Source of the DNA: an uncultured Bacteroidales bacterium
GTDB lineage: Bacteria > Bacteroidota > Bacteroidia > Bacteroidales > P3
Reading direction: 5' to 3'
Assembly (NCBI GenBank): GCA_900314925.1
Contig: OMXC01000011.1
Location: forward strand, 163,056 to 227,055
DNA length: 64,000 nt
Shown one piece after another: positions 40,829 to 52,600 of this stretch. Positions within the stretch are counted from its first letter, which is position 1. Each line of letters opens with the position of its first letter. The notes below the pieces were generated by a model. That model was not told the DNA's origin. It worked only from the letters and a program-made list of their open reading frames with translations, and did no database searches. The position numbers were made by a program, and so were the translations under genes.

Positions 40829-43738
40829 ATGAAAAGGGCTGTGCTCATAATTGCATTCATTGCGCTGGCCATCGCTGGCGCAAAGGGCCAGCAAGTTGTG
40901 CCCAGCCTGGCTGGCACAGACTTCTGGGTGTCGTTCTTGCGGGGCGGCACGCGGTATTCCAGATGCTACATCCTGATTGCTTCGGAGCATGATTGTACGG
41001 CCCGTATAGAGAACCCCTTTAGCGGCAGCGATACCACCGTGTTTGTTCCGTCGGGGGAAATCAACAGGGTTCTTGTTCCTGATGATCAGTCGGATATACC
41101 CTTTGGATTGTCAGTTGCCAATGAGGCGTGGCATGTTGTGACGGATGTTCCCGCGATTGTTTATATAAACAATTATCTTGAGTTCAGTTCCGACATGTCG
41201 GCGGTTTTGCCGACGACGGCTTTGAGGTGTGATTATATGACGCAGACATATACTTCAAATAAAGAGGGTCCGGAAGTGTTTATCGTTGCGCCATACGATA
41301 GCACGCGAATACGGATTATACAAAAAGAATGTGTAAGTGCTCATGTACCTGGCAGTTATGGTTCGGTGTTCAGCTCGTTGTATTCTCCGGGTGACACTAT
41401 AGATACTCTTTTGATGAGGGGGCAGGTGTGCAGGATGTACTCGTCATGCAGTAGTGTGTCCGGTGTGCCTTCAGGATTCTCGGGCACTATGATACATTCG
41501 TCAAGGCCTACGGCAGTTTTTCAGGGGCATCGATGTGCGTATGTTCCTGCCAGCCTGACAAGTAATATAAGGTATGGGGCAGGAGATGTTCTTCTGGAAC
41601 AGAGTGTTCCTGTCAACTATTGGGGTACGCATTTCCTGGTAATACCCACGTCGGGGCGACATGTGGCCAACCATGCGGGCCCGGGTGGTATTTTGGTGGG
41701 GGATATGGTCAAGGTGACCTCCCTTAGGGATAGCTGTGTGATAAACATAGGCGGTAATACTATCGGCCCGTTGTCTTCGGGGGAATCGTACAGCTTTGTA
41801 ATAGGGGATCATGCAGCGACTATGCCGGATGACGTAAATATGGATTTCTATCAGTCAAATGCGTTACCGATTGAGGCGTCGTCGCCAGTCTCTGTGTTCT
41901 ATTATATCGGCAGCTGTTACTTTGGCGGCTCTCCTGGAGATCCGGCCTCGGTGGTTGTGCCGCCGATAGAACAAGGGATCAGTAGCTCCATAATTCAGAT
42001 AAAGAATACTCAATATACATCTAATCATTATCTTGCCATTGTGATGCCGACTGGTGATGTTCCCATGATGAGAATTGACGGGGTTAATGTTTGCTCCGCT
42101 TTTACTCCGGCATCAAACGGTTTCAGTTATGCCCGCATGCCGGTTGCGGAGGGAACGCACATACTGGATGCTGATGGTGGCAGGTTTATTGCAATGGTTT
42201 ATGGTCTTGGCTATACGGAGAGTTACGCGTTTGTTGCAGGCATGGCGCTGCGGGATACTTCATACGATGTCAGGGCAAGTCGCCACTCGTTGTGTGTGGG
42301 GGACACGGTATGTATTTCTGCCCGTCATGCGGATAGTGTCTTGTTGGATTGGTCGCTTGATGGCCGGCATATGGATGTTATGGGCGATACGCTGAGGCTG
42401 TCATTCGACAGCGTCGGACGCCATGTGGTGACTATAGCTACGGCACCCTTGGCGGAACCGCTGTGCCATTGCTCGACAGCGCGTGATACTGTATTGGAGA
42501 TATTGACGGTCAACCCCTCGTATAATAGTTACATCGAGGACAATATGTGCACTAACAGCATCTATCAATGGAATGGCCAGTCATTGTCTTCAGGTGGAGA
42601 TTATATTGCATCGCTTGTGTCTTCGTCGGGCTGTGATTCGGTGGTTAACCTCCATTTGACGATGGATCCTATGTATATGATTGAAACGACAGGATTCGTA
42701 TGTCCGGGAGACACTCTGTTGTGGCACGACATGACGCTAACGGTCGAAGGTACTTATGCGGATACGATACAATCTGTGGATGCTTGCGATACGGTAGCCT
42801 CCATTAACCTCGTGTTTCACTCCACAGGGTTTGACTTGGATTATGATACTGTCTGTGAGGGCGAGTCGTTGTTATGGCGCGGGCGTATATTGTTGAACGA
42901 AGGCGTTTATACAGATTCGCTTACCACAAGCAACGGGTGTGACTCTATTGTCTCGGTTATGCTTAGTGTGGCAAAGGCTCCGAGTGTGGTGTTTGCCATA
43001 GAGGCTGATTGCGACAATCACCATTATAACATTCATGGCTATGCAGTTGGCGATACTGTTGGCTATGAATACTCCTGGAAGTCTGCCCCAATGGATATTG
43101 CCCTTGAGGGGCAGCCTTGGGATAGCCTTGTCCTGTCGCCCTCGCAGGCGACGGAGTATAGGTTAAGCGTTAATGGTCGATGCGCGTATGACACGATCTT
43201 TACGTTAAAGCCTGTCCAGAGGCCCGTGGTGCAGATGAGGGTGCAACCGGAACGTTTGAGCGTGGATCAGCCATCGTTTGACGCCCATGATGTGAGTATT
43301 AATGCTGATAGTAGGCATTGGCTTGTGAATGGTAATTATGTAGGAAGTTCGTCCTCCATTCATTATACGGCACATGAATTGGGTGACAGCTTGCTGCTGA
43401 CGTTGGTGGCTGCCAACGAGGCGTGTGTTGACACTCTCACCATTGCCATACCGATAGACAACCCCGAGGTGTGGGTGCCCAATGCGTTCACCCCTGAGGG
43501 TGCGGACAATAACCGTTTTGCGCCTGTGCTCAACGAGTGCAGGGCCGAGGGAATGGATGTCTACAACCGGCAGGGGTTGCTTGTGGCTCACATCGAGGGC
43601 GACAACCCGTCGTGGGACGGCACCTGCAGCGGCACGCCGTGCCCGCAGGAAGCTTATGTCTATGTGCTGTATTACCGTACCGATATTGAGCCGCAGCGCC
43701 TTCAGAAGAAGGTGGGTACGGTGCTGCTGCTGCGATAG
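40829..43738 (+). CDS. IgGFc-binding-like secreted protein with T9SS type B sorting domain
   Basis: 969 residues. Signal peptide (cleaved near GAKGQ), then an IgGFc-binding-like N-terminal region (about 25-480: TDFWVSFLRGG, VSVFYYIGSCYFGG, SYAFVAGMAL). An Ig-like part and three tandem repeats of about 60 residues follow, each with the pattern Cys-x-G-(D/E)-x-L-x-W then GCDS or ACDT. The C-terminus is a gliding-motility-type CHU_C domain (WVPNAFTPEGADNNRF ... WDGTCSGTPCPQEAYVY), the type B signal for the type IX system. It is therefore a surface-exposed or secreted protein, perhaps binding host or food glycoproteins. More AT-rich than its neighbours. No promoter was found with confidence in the 110-bp gap. 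Confidence 0.85.
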   Translation: MKRAVLIIAFIALAIAGAKGQQVVPSLAGTDFWVSFLRGGTRYSRCYILIASEHDCTARIENPFSGSDTTVFVPSGEINRVLVPDDQSDIPFGLSVANEAWHVVTDVPAIVYINNYLEFSSDMSAVLPTTALRCDYMTQTYTSNKEGPEVFIVAPYDSTRIRIIQKECVSAHVPGSYGSVFSSLYSPGDTIDTLLMRGQVCRMYSSCSSVSGVPSGFSGTMIHSSRPTAVFQGHRCAYVPASLTSNIRYGAGDVLLEQSVPVNYWGTHFLVIPTSGRHVANHAGPGGILVGDMVKVTSLRDSCVINIGGNTIGPLSSGESYSFVIGDHAATMPDDVNMDFYQSNALPIEASSPVSVFYYIGSCYFGGSPGDPASVVVPPIEQGISSSIIQIKNTQYTSNHYLAIVMPTGDVPMMRIDGVNVCSAFTPASNGFSYARMPVAEGTHILDADGGRFIAMVYGLGYTESYAFVAGMALRDTSYDVRASRHSLCVGDTVCISARHADSVLLDWSLDGRHMDVMGDTLRLSFDSVGRHVVTIATAPLAEPLCHCSTARDTVLEILTVNPSYNSYIEDNMCTNSIYQWNGQSLSSGGDYIASLVSSSGCDSVVNLHLTMDPMYMIETTGFVCPGDTLLWHDMTLTVEGTYADTIQSVDACDTVASINLVFHSTGFDLDYDTVCEGESLLWRGRILLNEGVYTDSLTTSNGCDSIVSVMLSVAKAPSVVFAIEADCDNHHYNIHGYAVGDTVGYEYSWKSAPMDIALEGQPWDSLVLSPSQATEYRLSVNGRCAYDTIFTLKPVQRPVVQMRVQPERLSVDQPSFDAHDVSINADSRHWLVNGNYVGSSSSIHYTAHELGDSLLLTLVAANEACVDTLTIAIPIDNPEVWVPNAFTPEGADNNRFAPVLNECRAEGMDVYNRQGLLVAHIEGDNPSWDGTCSGTPCPQEAYVYVLYYRTDIEPQRLQKKVGTVLLLR

Positions 43739-43774
43739 ATTGATAAAATATTTTACGGTGTCGCAAAATGTTTG

Positions 43775-43782
43775 TATCTTTG
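43775..43782 (+). promoter_or_regulatory. -7 box of hutI
   Basis: TATCTTTG, 23 bp before the ATG at 43806. Confidence 0.6.
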
Positions 43783-43805
43783 CAGTCGTTTAAAGACTGA
43801 AAGAT

Positions 43806-45038
43806 ATGCGAACACTTGTTAAGAATATCAAGGAACTGGTGGGTGTGGAGAGCACCCCGCAGCTGCGCAAGCAGGGCAAGGAGATGGCCCAATTGGAGAC
43901 CGTCAAGGATGCCTACCTGCTCGTAGAGGACGGCAAGATAAAGGCTTTTGGGCCGATGAGCGGGTGGAAGGGCACCGCCGACAGAGAGGTGGATGCCACG
44001 GGCAGGCTGGTCTTCCCGACGTTCTGCGACTCGCACACGCACATCGTCTATGCCAACTCGCGCGAGCATGAGTTTGTGGACAAGATACGCGGGCTCAGCT
44101 ACGAGGAGATTGCCAAGAGGGGAGGAGGTATCCTCAACTCTGCGAAGGCCACAGCGGCGGCCTCGGAGGACGAGCTCTACGACATGGCGCTGCAGCGCCT
44201 CGACGGCGTGATGCGCCTCGGTACCGGCGCCATAGAGATAAAGAGCGGCTACGGCCTCTCCACGGAGAGCGAGCTTAAGCTGCTGCGCGTCATACGCCGC
44301 CTGAAGGAGACCTCGCCCATGACCATCAAGTCCAACTTCCTCGGCGCCCACGGCATACCGATGGAGTATCGCGGCCACCAGGAGGATTATGTGGACTTGG
44401 TCATCAACGAGATGATACCGCGCGTGGCGGACGAGGGGCTGGCGGACTTCATAGACGTCTTCTGCGACCAGGGCTTCTTCACCGTCGAGGACACCGAGCG
44501 CATACTGACGGCGGGCATCAAATACGGCATGAGACCCAAGATACACGCCAACGAGATGGCTGTCTCGGGCGGTGTGCAGGTGGGCGTGAAGTACAACGCC
44601 ATATCGGTCGACCACCTGGAGCAGATGGGCGACGCCGAGATAGAGTGTCTGAAGGGGAGCGACACGATGCCTACCATACTGCCCGGCTGTGCCTTCTTCC
44701 TCAACCTGCCGCTGTCGCCTGCCCGCAAGATGATTGAGGCAGGGTTGCCGGTGGCTATGGCCTCCGACTACAACCCCGGCACCTCGCCCTCGGGCAACAT
44801 GCAGCTCGTCCTCTCGATGGCCTGCATCCGCTACCGCCTTACGCCGGAAGAGGCCCTGAACGCCACCACCCTCAACACCGCCTACGCCATGGGCGTGAGC
44901 GACGAGGTGGGCAGCATAGCTGTGGGCAAGAAGGCCAACTTCTACATCACCAAGCCGATAGCGAGCTACGAGTACATGCCCTACGCCTACGGCGAGAACA
45001 AGGTGGAGCGCGTGTTTCTGAACGGCGTGGAGGTATGA
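43806..45038 (+). CDS. hutI: Imidazolonepropionase
   Basis: 410 residues of the amidohydrolase fold; it hydrolyses 4-imidazolone-5-propionate to N-formimino-glutamate in histidine degradation. Metal ligands appear in CDSHTHIVYA (HTH), in FLGAHGIP, in HANEMA, and as the Asp in ASDYNPGTSPSGNMQ, which is diagnostic for HutI. The C-terminal strand segment SIAVGKKANFYI is typical. The other hut genes (hutH, hutU, ftcD) are not adjacent. It is followed by a GTTTAAG heptamer array and the lolD-like gene. Confidence 0.96.
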   Translation: MRTLVKNIKELVGVESTPQLRKQGKEMAQLETVKDAYLLVEDGKIKAFGPMSGWKGTADREVDATGRLVFPTFCDSHTHIVYANSREHEFVDKIRGLSYEEIAKRGGGILNSAKATAAASEDELYDMALQRLDGVMRLGTGAIEIKSGYGLSTESELKLLRVIRRLKETSPMTIKSNFLGAHGIPMEYRGHQEDYVDLVINEMIPRVADEGLADFIDVFCDQGFFTVEDTERILTAGIKYGMRPKIHANEMAVSGGVQVGVKYNAISVDHLEQMGDAEIECLKGSDTMPTILPGCAFFLNLPLSPARKMIEAGLPVAMASDYNPGTSPSGNMQLVLSMACIRYRLTPEEALNATTLNTAYAMGVSDEVGSIAVGKKANFYITKPIASYEYMPYAYGENKVERVFLNGVEV

Positions 45039-45095
45039 GGTTTAAGGTTTAGGGTTTAAGGTTTAAGGTTTAAAGTTTAAAGTTTAAGGTTTAAA
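45039..45095 (+). repeat. Heptamer array (GGTTTAA/AGTTTAA) before lolD-like gene
   Basis: Eight heptamers in phase (GGTTTAA, GGTTTAG, GGTTTAA three times, AGTTTAA twice, GGTTTAA) fill the whole gap between the hutI stop and the GTG start at 45096. The leader of the next gene therefore consists only of repeat. Confidence 0.9.
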
Positions 45096-45758
45096 GTGAT
45101 TACTGCTACCAAGATCAACAAGAGCTACGGTGCGCTGCATGTGCTGAGGGATGTCGACCTGAGCATCGCGCAGGGCGAGGTGGTGAGCATCGTGGGCGCC
45201 AGCGGCGCTGGAAAGACCACCCTGATGCAGATTCTCGGCACGCTCGACAGGCCCGACAGCGGCACGCTGCGGTATGGCGACGTGGACGTCACCAAGCTCA
45301 AGGAGAAAGAGCTGGCGGCGTTCCGCAACAGGCAGATAGGCTTCGTCTTCCAGGCGCACCACCTGCTGCCGGAGTTCAGCGCCGTTGAGAATGTCATGAT
45401 ACCGGCACTGATTGCCGGCAGGCCCCAGGCGGAGGCGCGGCAGCGCGCCATGGAGCTGCTCGAACGGCTGAAGCTGGCCGACCGTGCCACCCACAAGCCC
45501 GCGGCCATGAGCGGCGGCGAGTGCCAGCGTGTCAGCGTGGCGCGCGCGCTGATGAACACGCCCATGGTGGTGCTGGCCGACGAGCCCAGCGGCAACCTCG
45601 ACTCGCAGCACGCCAAGGAGTTGCACAACCTCTTCTTTGAGCTGCGCAGGGAGATGGGGCAGACTTTTGTCATAGTGACACACAATGAGGAACTGGCCGC
45701 GATGGCCGACCGTAAAATCATCATAAAAGATGGACAGAATACAGAAGCCGACAACTAA
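45096..45758 (+). CDS. LolD/MacB-type ABC transporter ATPase
   Basis: 220 residues. Walker [11 protein letters not shown]-loop [20 protein letters not shown], signature [15 protein letters not shown], Walker [13 protein letters not shown], and switch His in [10 protein letters not shown]. Sequence and length fit LolD, which powers lipoprotein release, or a FtsE/MacB relative; the cognate permease is not adjacent. The GTG start abuts the heptamer repeat array, and no ATG is available near the start. Its 3' end overlaps the rlmB-like gene by 29 bp. Confidence 0.9.
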   Translation: MITATKINKSYGALHVLRDVDLSIAQGEVVSIVGASGAGKTTLMQILGTLDRPDSGTLRYGDVDVTKLKEKELAAFRNRQIGFVFQAHHLLPEFSAVENVMIPALIAGRPQAEARQRAMELLERLKLADRATHKPAAMSGGECQRVSVARALMNTPMVVLADEPSGNLDSQHAKELHNLFFELRREMGQTFVIVTHNEELAAMADRKIIIKDGQNTEADN

Positions 45759-46509
45759 CAAGACACAGGTGGTGTATGGCCTGAGGCCCGTGATGGAGGC
45801 CATAGGCAGTGGCCAGCAGATAGAGCGTGTGCTGATACAGAACGGATTGAACAGCTCGCTGCTTGGCGAGCTGCGCACTTTGATGCGGGAGCACGACCTG
45901 CCCTTCCAGTATGTGCCTGTGGAGAAGCTCAACAAGATGACCGCGGGAAACCACCAGGGGGTGGTGGCCGTCATAGCTGCGGTGAAGTACCACAGCTTCA
46001 TGGATCTCGTCGAGACCCTCGGCGAGAAGGCCCTCGTGGTGCTCCTCGACCACATCACCGATGTGCGCAACATGGGAGCCATAGCAAGGACTGCGGAATG
46101 CACTGGTGTCAGCGCTATAGTGGTGCCCGACCACGGGAGCGCGGCGCTCAACGAGGACGCCGTAAAGACCAGCAGCGGAGCCTTGTTGCGGCTGCCCGTA
46201 TGCCGTGAGCAGAACCTCAAGACTGTCGTCAACCTCGCCAAGCAGTACGGGTTCCAGGTCGTCGCCGCCACCGAAAAAGGTGCGGTGCACTATCGCAAGG
46301 TGGACTTTGCCAAGCCAACGCTTCTCATCATGGGCAACGAAGAGACCGGCATCAGTCCGGAGCTGCTGAAGATGAGCGATGTGCGCGCAAAGCTGCCTAT
46401 CGTTGGCGAGGTGCAGTCGCTCAACGTTTCCGTCGCTGCCGGAGTGTTTATGTACGAGGCTCTGGAGCAGCGAGGCGGCGAGGCTGCGGAGTGGCTTGTG
46501 TCAGAGTGA
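45730..46509 (+). CDS. rlmB: TrmH-family RNA 2'-O-methyltransferase (RlmB-like)
   Basis: 259 residues. N-terminal SpoU substrate-binding domain ([20 protein letters not shown]) and the C-terminal SPOUT knot with motif 1 [20 protein letters not shown], motif 2 [15 protein letters not shown] and motif 3 [21 protein letters not shown]. RlmB methylates G2251 of 23S rRNA in E. coli; the exact target here is inferred. The start at 45730 lies inside the lolD-like gene (29-bp overlap), so translation is coupled. AT-rich DNA and the promoter of the giant surface protein follow. Confidence 0.9.
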   Translation: MDRIQKPTTNKTQVVYGLRPVMEAIGSGQQIERVLIQNGLNSSLLGELRTLMREHDLPFQYVPVEKLNKMTAGNHQGVVAVIAAVKYHSFMDLVETLGEKALVVLLDHITDVRNMGAIARTAECTGVSAIVVPDHGSAALNEDAVKTSSGALLRLPVCREQNLKTVVNLAKQYGFQVVAATEKGAVHYRKVDFAKPTLLIMGNEETGISPELLKMSDVRAKLPIVGEVQSLNVSVAAGVFMYEALEQRGGEAAEWLVSE

Positions 46510-46568
46510 TTTGCGATTGATTTAATAATTTTTTTATATAAAATGGGCTTTACGTCCATTTTTTTGTG

Positions 46569-46576
46569 TATATTTG
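46569..46576 (+). promoter_or_regulatory. -7 box of the giant surface protein gene
   Basis: TATATTTG, 90 bp before the ATG at 46667; the leader is long and AT-rich. Confidence 0.6.
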
Positions 46577-46666
46577 TATCGGCAAAAGTATACCCCGAAA
46601 AGGGTGGGTTTTGCTGTATAAAACGGTGTAAATAATTGATTGATAACAAATAAACAAATTAGTAAT

Positions 46667-49600
46667 ATGAAAACCAGGTTTTTTATTCTTGGTGCTATTT
46701 TTGTCGTTTTGGGCTTTGGAGCCAAGGCTCAGGTGAACATCATGTATGAGCAAGGGTTTGAGGAAAACGAGCCCGTGACATACTCGGTGACGCCGACAAC
46801 AGGTATGGTCTATTCGACAGACTTCTATGCCGGCGGAGCACGGTCCATCAAGCTCGTCCAGGCCAAGACCGAAGATGTTATGTTTGTGACGGATACGATA
46901 GATTTCCGCAACAACCTTACCCTGCGTTATATATCGCTGGAGTTTGACCACATCTGCAATGTGGACGCCAATATCAGCTCGGGCGGCACAGACTACCAGA
47001 TTGGCTTGATAGAGGTCAAGTTGGCTGACGAGCCGGATGCGCGATACAGACGTCTGACGGGTAGTGCCAACTATAACACCGACCGCGACGAATACAGCGT
47101 CGAGTTCAGGAGCACGGGTGCTTTCAACAGGCAGTCGTATTCCGACTGGTCGCCCAACCCCACCAACGCCAACTGGAAGAGTGAGCGCTTCGACATTGAC
47201 GATATGCTGAATTCGTCGGTGCCTGCCGAGAACCGTCGACTGATGTTCCGCTTTGTGCTGAAGAAGAGAACCATGACTGGCAATGTGACCGGGTCGGGGT
47301 GGTGGATTGACAATCTGAGAATCCGCGCCAGCCAGAACGAGATGATTGAGCCCAAGATCAAGATGGCCCTGTATCCCGACGGCGGCGCCCACCCGAGCAG
47401 CCGCGGCGCAAAGGTGGTGATGGATGCCAGAACAGACGTGTTGCAGGGAATCAACACAGACTCGGCATACCTGTTCTACACGATAGGCAGCGACCTGACC
47501 CCCATCAGGATGCAGATGGCTTTCGTGGGCGACTATACCGGTCGCGACAATGTCGTCTACAAGCGTTTCGCCGCCCGCATACCTTTCCACGGCTACGACA
47601 CTGTGATGCGTTTCTACTGTGTGGTGAGGGATGCCACCGCCAACGCCAATATGTCCAGATACCCTGTTGCCACAGACTCGTGGGTGACCTATTGGTGCAC
47701 GCGCGGCAAGGAGTTCATACCGACAACCACGCCGCCAGTGCTTGTGGGAACGACGCAGAGCGCGAACTTCCCCTTTATCAAGTATTCGGACACCCGTAGC
47801 GAATGGGTGCTTGACTCGGCGCTGCTGAGAAGCGCCGGCTACGAGGCTGGCGCCATCACGTCGATGCGGTTCACCTATGCTGAGAATGTGTCGGCCCAGA
47901 CGCGTCCCAACTTCCAGTTCAGGATGAAGAACGTTCCGGCATCGTATACCGTTCCCAGCGACGACTCACAGCCCTTCACAAAGGACTACATGGAGGTCGT
48001 CTGGGATTCGACGCTGGCAATAGTGGCCGCCACCACGGGAACGGACTTGGTCATCAACTTCCAGGATACATTCTTCTACGCCGGTGGTGATATCGTGATG
48101 CAGGCCATCAACAACGGCAATGTCGACCCGCTGGGCGTGAAGATCAAGATGATAACATCGCCAAACAATAAGAAGTCCAAGTACTTTTATGGCAAGAGCG
48201 CCGGTTATCAGATCAATGCCTATGAGGACGATGAGATGACGGCTTCGTCATTCTCGGAAAACATAAGGCCGGCAATCGTGTTTGCGGAACAGAAGAACCA
48301 GCCGCTGCTGTATGATGCCGGTGTGGCGTCGCTGATGTTCCCGAACTATGATTCGCCGATAATCACACAGCCGTCGCACATTGATGTGGAGCTGAAGAAC
48401 TTTGGCGCCCTGCCCTTTAACTCGGCGGTGATTAACTACATGATAGACAGCACCACCGGCAGCTATAGGTGGAACGGCACGCTGGCCTCTGGTGCGTCGA
48501 CGACGGTCACCGTGGCCACAGGGGTGACGCTCACTCCCGGCTTCCATACGTTGAAGGCTTGGACGCTGGACACGCTGACGGCTGGAGGTGCGCTATATCG
48601 TGACCACGAACCTTACAACAATCTGAGCAGCAGGAACAATCCGGGCGACACGTCGTTCATTGTCTGCGCCGGTCCGCTGAACGGAGTGCGTAATGTGGGC
48701 GGCGACAATGCCGACTACGGCACGATAGAGGAGTTTCTGTTCTCCCTGAGCCGATGCGGTATAAACGACTCGTTGGTGGTAAGGCTTGCCCCCGGCAGCT
48801 ACCCTCCGTTCGTGATGCCCGAGGTTGACGGTCTGACGGAACAGCATTACATTGTGTTTGAACCCGCAACCAGCAATGTGACACTGTATGCCAGTGCTGC
48901 AACGGGGGCACAGAATATTGTGGACCTCACCAATGTGAGCAATATCCGCTTCAGGAATATTAACTTTGTCCGCCGCGGCGGTGCATTGGCCAATATGGTT
49001 ATCATGGCTGAAGGTGGCAGTAACTACAGGTTTGACAACTGCCGCTTCATCGACAGTCTCGTGGCATCTGTCGCCAGCATGCGTATAGGTTGCATGATAA
49101 ATAGCGGCTATGCCAACAACGTGACTGTTGACGGCTGTGAGTTTGTGGGTGGCGAAATCGGTGTAGACATTAGCGGTCATGCTGCAGACTTGCGCTCAAC
49201 CGGAGCGACAGTGGTGAACAGCCTGTTCAGCAACCAGTATACCAATGGTGTGAGAGTGCAGTTTGTCACCAATGCCATGGTGGAGCACAACGAGCTGTAT
49301 GACGTGCAGAGCAACAGCAGCTATGTAATGCTTGTATATGCTTGCTATGGCAATGTGAGCGTCAAGGCCAACAAGATCTATACAAGCCACGGCGCCGGTG
49401 CCCTCGGCTTGAGCGGCGTGAACGGTAGCCAGGCAAACCATGCTGTTGTGGCAAACAACATGATAGTGTGTGCTGACGACGGTAATGCCAACCTGCTGAC
49501 GACGCCGTTCAACATAATTGGCGGCAACTGGATGGATGTGGTGTACAACTCGGTCAAGATGACTGCACCGCAGCGCTCCAATATCGCCAGCGCCACCTTT

Positions 49601-52600
49601 GGCGGCGGTGCGTTGAACAACAGCATGTTTGTAAACAACATCGTGGCCTGCTTCGATGAGACGAACTACGCTCTCAACTTCGCCGCTTACAACCAGACGA
49701 GCAATACTATTGGGCATAACGTTTACTATTCGGAAGGTGTGAACCTGAACCGTAGAGGCACCCAGTCGTACCAAAACATGGAGCAGTGGGCTGCGGTGGT
49801 GCCGATGGACGGTACGTCTCGCTCGCTTGACCCGAGTTATCTCAACGGCTCGTTGGTTGACCTGAGGACTTTCAACAGGTTTATCAAAGGCATTGGCACT
49901 CCTGTGCCCACCGTGAATACCGACATGTTTGACACAGTCCGCGATGCCCAGCACCCCTGCCCCGGTGCCTTCGAGTTCGTGTCGCTTAATTACGACTTTG
50001 AGGTGGAGGCCCTGACAAGCCCCAGCGCCGATGTCTGCGCCATGCCTGAGAATGTGGAGTTGGTGGTGCGTCTGCGCAATAGCGGTTCGTCGACATTCGT
50101 GCCTAACAGCACCAGGACGATGACGATGTCGTATCAGATTAATGGCGGCAGTGTGAATACATACAATATTACGCAGACACTGCCTGCCGACGACACGGTC
50201 TCCATACATACAGGCCGGATGCTTCAGCTGCCAGCTAACGGCCTGTGGGATTCAGTGTATAGAATCAGAATATGGCTTACATGTGCCAACGACCCGAACG
50301 GTACGAACGACAGCAATACCTTCACGGTGGTGAGCCGCTATCAGCAACCTGACGCCACCGACTATACGCAGAATGTGCAGTATGCATCGGCGACGGTGGT
50401 AAAACCCACCACATCTCTTACGGAATGGTCGGTTTACAACGATCCGAATGCCCCGAAGCGTCGCTCGCAGGTGCTGTGGTACAACTCGCCTGACGATGCT
50501 GACTACTATTACCGTGGCGACTCGATAACGACGGGTGTTCTGCGTCGCGATTCTGTTGTTTACTTCAAGCAACGCCGAATGCTGCCCATAGTGCGCATCA
50601 CACAGGTTCTATTGCAGAAGAATAATACTGTCCCTGGTCTGACGAGCCCTATGCCAAGTTGGATAAAGCCCACCATAGCCGTGGCGGTACAGCTCACCAA
50701 TGTCGGCGATGATACAGCTTATCTGAGCGGCGACACTCTGCGCACGATATCCACGACAACGGCCATGAACAACAAGATTATCAAGTTCGGTAACAACGTG
50801 AAGATAGCACCCGGTGAGTTCCTCGTTGTTCAGTTTGCCGGCGGTACTTATAGCGGCACAGGCCCCACGGTGTATGCCCAGGAGATAAAACAGTCGCAGC
50901 TTGCCGATGTGCCGAACCTAGCCATTATATACCGTCACAATGGTGCCACCGAGGATGCCATTGCCATGAACAATGAGACGACGGCTGCCGCATGGACGAA
51001 CCAGAATGTTCCGTCGTATGTATGGACAGGAGGCGGAATATCGGTGACGTCGTCAGCGACCGGTGGCCTTGTGCGTACCGCTTTCAACGGCACTGCCGCT
51101 GACTGGCGTTTGGCTACCAGCGCCAGCCCTGTGTTCATCGGTGAGATAGACAACAAGTGGATACGTTATGCTGACAACGGCTGCCCCACAGGTATGGCAG
51201 AGGCCCACCTTTTGATGCTGAACCAGCCTTCTGTCGATGTCGCGGTTCAGGTGATGCCGTTGCCCTCTGGCTGCAGTCTTGGCAACGAACCGGTGACGGT
51301 TGCAGTATCTAACTTCGGTCTGCAGCCCGCTGTTAACCTCACACTCAACTATGCCGTAGGTAGCACGGTTGTCAGTGAAACACTTACTGCGCCGATACCT
51401 GGCGGTGGCGACACGATGTACACCTTCTTGCAGAGGCTTAATATGAATGTGCCTCACGACTCGGTGTTCAACCTGACCGTTTACGCCACCAAGGACGCAA
51501 ACGACAATATGAACAGCAACGATACCTCCTATACCAGTGCCACGGCGCTCTATTCGCCGGGCATGCCCAATATGGGGACACCCGTGACGGCGCTTTACGG
51601 AAGACAGGTGACGTTGAGTCACATGCCGGCGGATGGTATACCTGTGTGGTATGACAGTCTCGGGAATGCCCTTGATACTGGTTATACCTATACCACCCCG
51701 ATGCTGTATGTTAACACAGCCATGCAGATAGGCTATCTTGCCACCCAGAAGGCCGAAGGACAGATTGGTACAGGTACGACCAAGTCTGGTCAGAAAGCCT
51801 ATCCATCGCCATACCAGAACAAGAATAAATTTGCCAAGCAGCAGTTCATATACTCTGCCAGCGAGTTGAGAAGTCTGGGTATGCAGGAAGGCAAGATACA
51901 CAGCATATCGTTCTTCCTTGCCGACATGCTGAGCACGCTTGACTCTGTGGTGTTCGACAGCATGTACGCCATATCCCTGGGACTCACTGACGACACCATC
52001 TTCAGTAACACGACCGACTGGAAAAGCACCAGCCTTGTGTATAGCCGGCAGAACTTTACCATCCGTCGTGCTGAGCATCTAAACAACTGGATAGAGCACA
52101 CCCTTGATAGTGTATTTGTGTGGGATGGTGTTTCGTCGCTCGTCGTCCAGGTCTCGTTCTCCAAGAGCCAGGCGATGAACAACGGTGGCTTGCAGACCTA
52201 CTTAACCAATAAGAACAACACCACGCTGCACTATGTCAGCGACAACTACCCGACGGGTGGTGTGTTAGGCTTCACCGGCACTGGCGTAAAGGAGAAGAAG
52301 CGTCCTAATATCATAATTGAACATACCGTCTATGGATGCCCGGGACAGAGGCAGACGATCAACATTAACCTTGTCGGTTCGCCCGATTATGACGCCAAGT
52401 TAGAGTGGCCTGAGGGTACCGACAGTATTGCCTATAACTCGTGCGGCAATATAACTATGGACGTCAAGATTTCCAACCTCGGCTCCAACCCATTGAACAA
52501 CTTCCCCATCAAGTACTCGCTCGATGGTGGCGATTATGTCAACTATATGGTGACCAACAGTATCGCTGCAGGCTCCTCGCTTACCACTCAGTTCATGAGT

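Noticed and set aside
45039..45095. Telomere-like or eukaryotic sequence
   Set aside because: GGTTTAA/GGTTTAG heptamers lie between two bacterial genes and are just 57 bp; the resemblance to TTTAGGG is coincidental.
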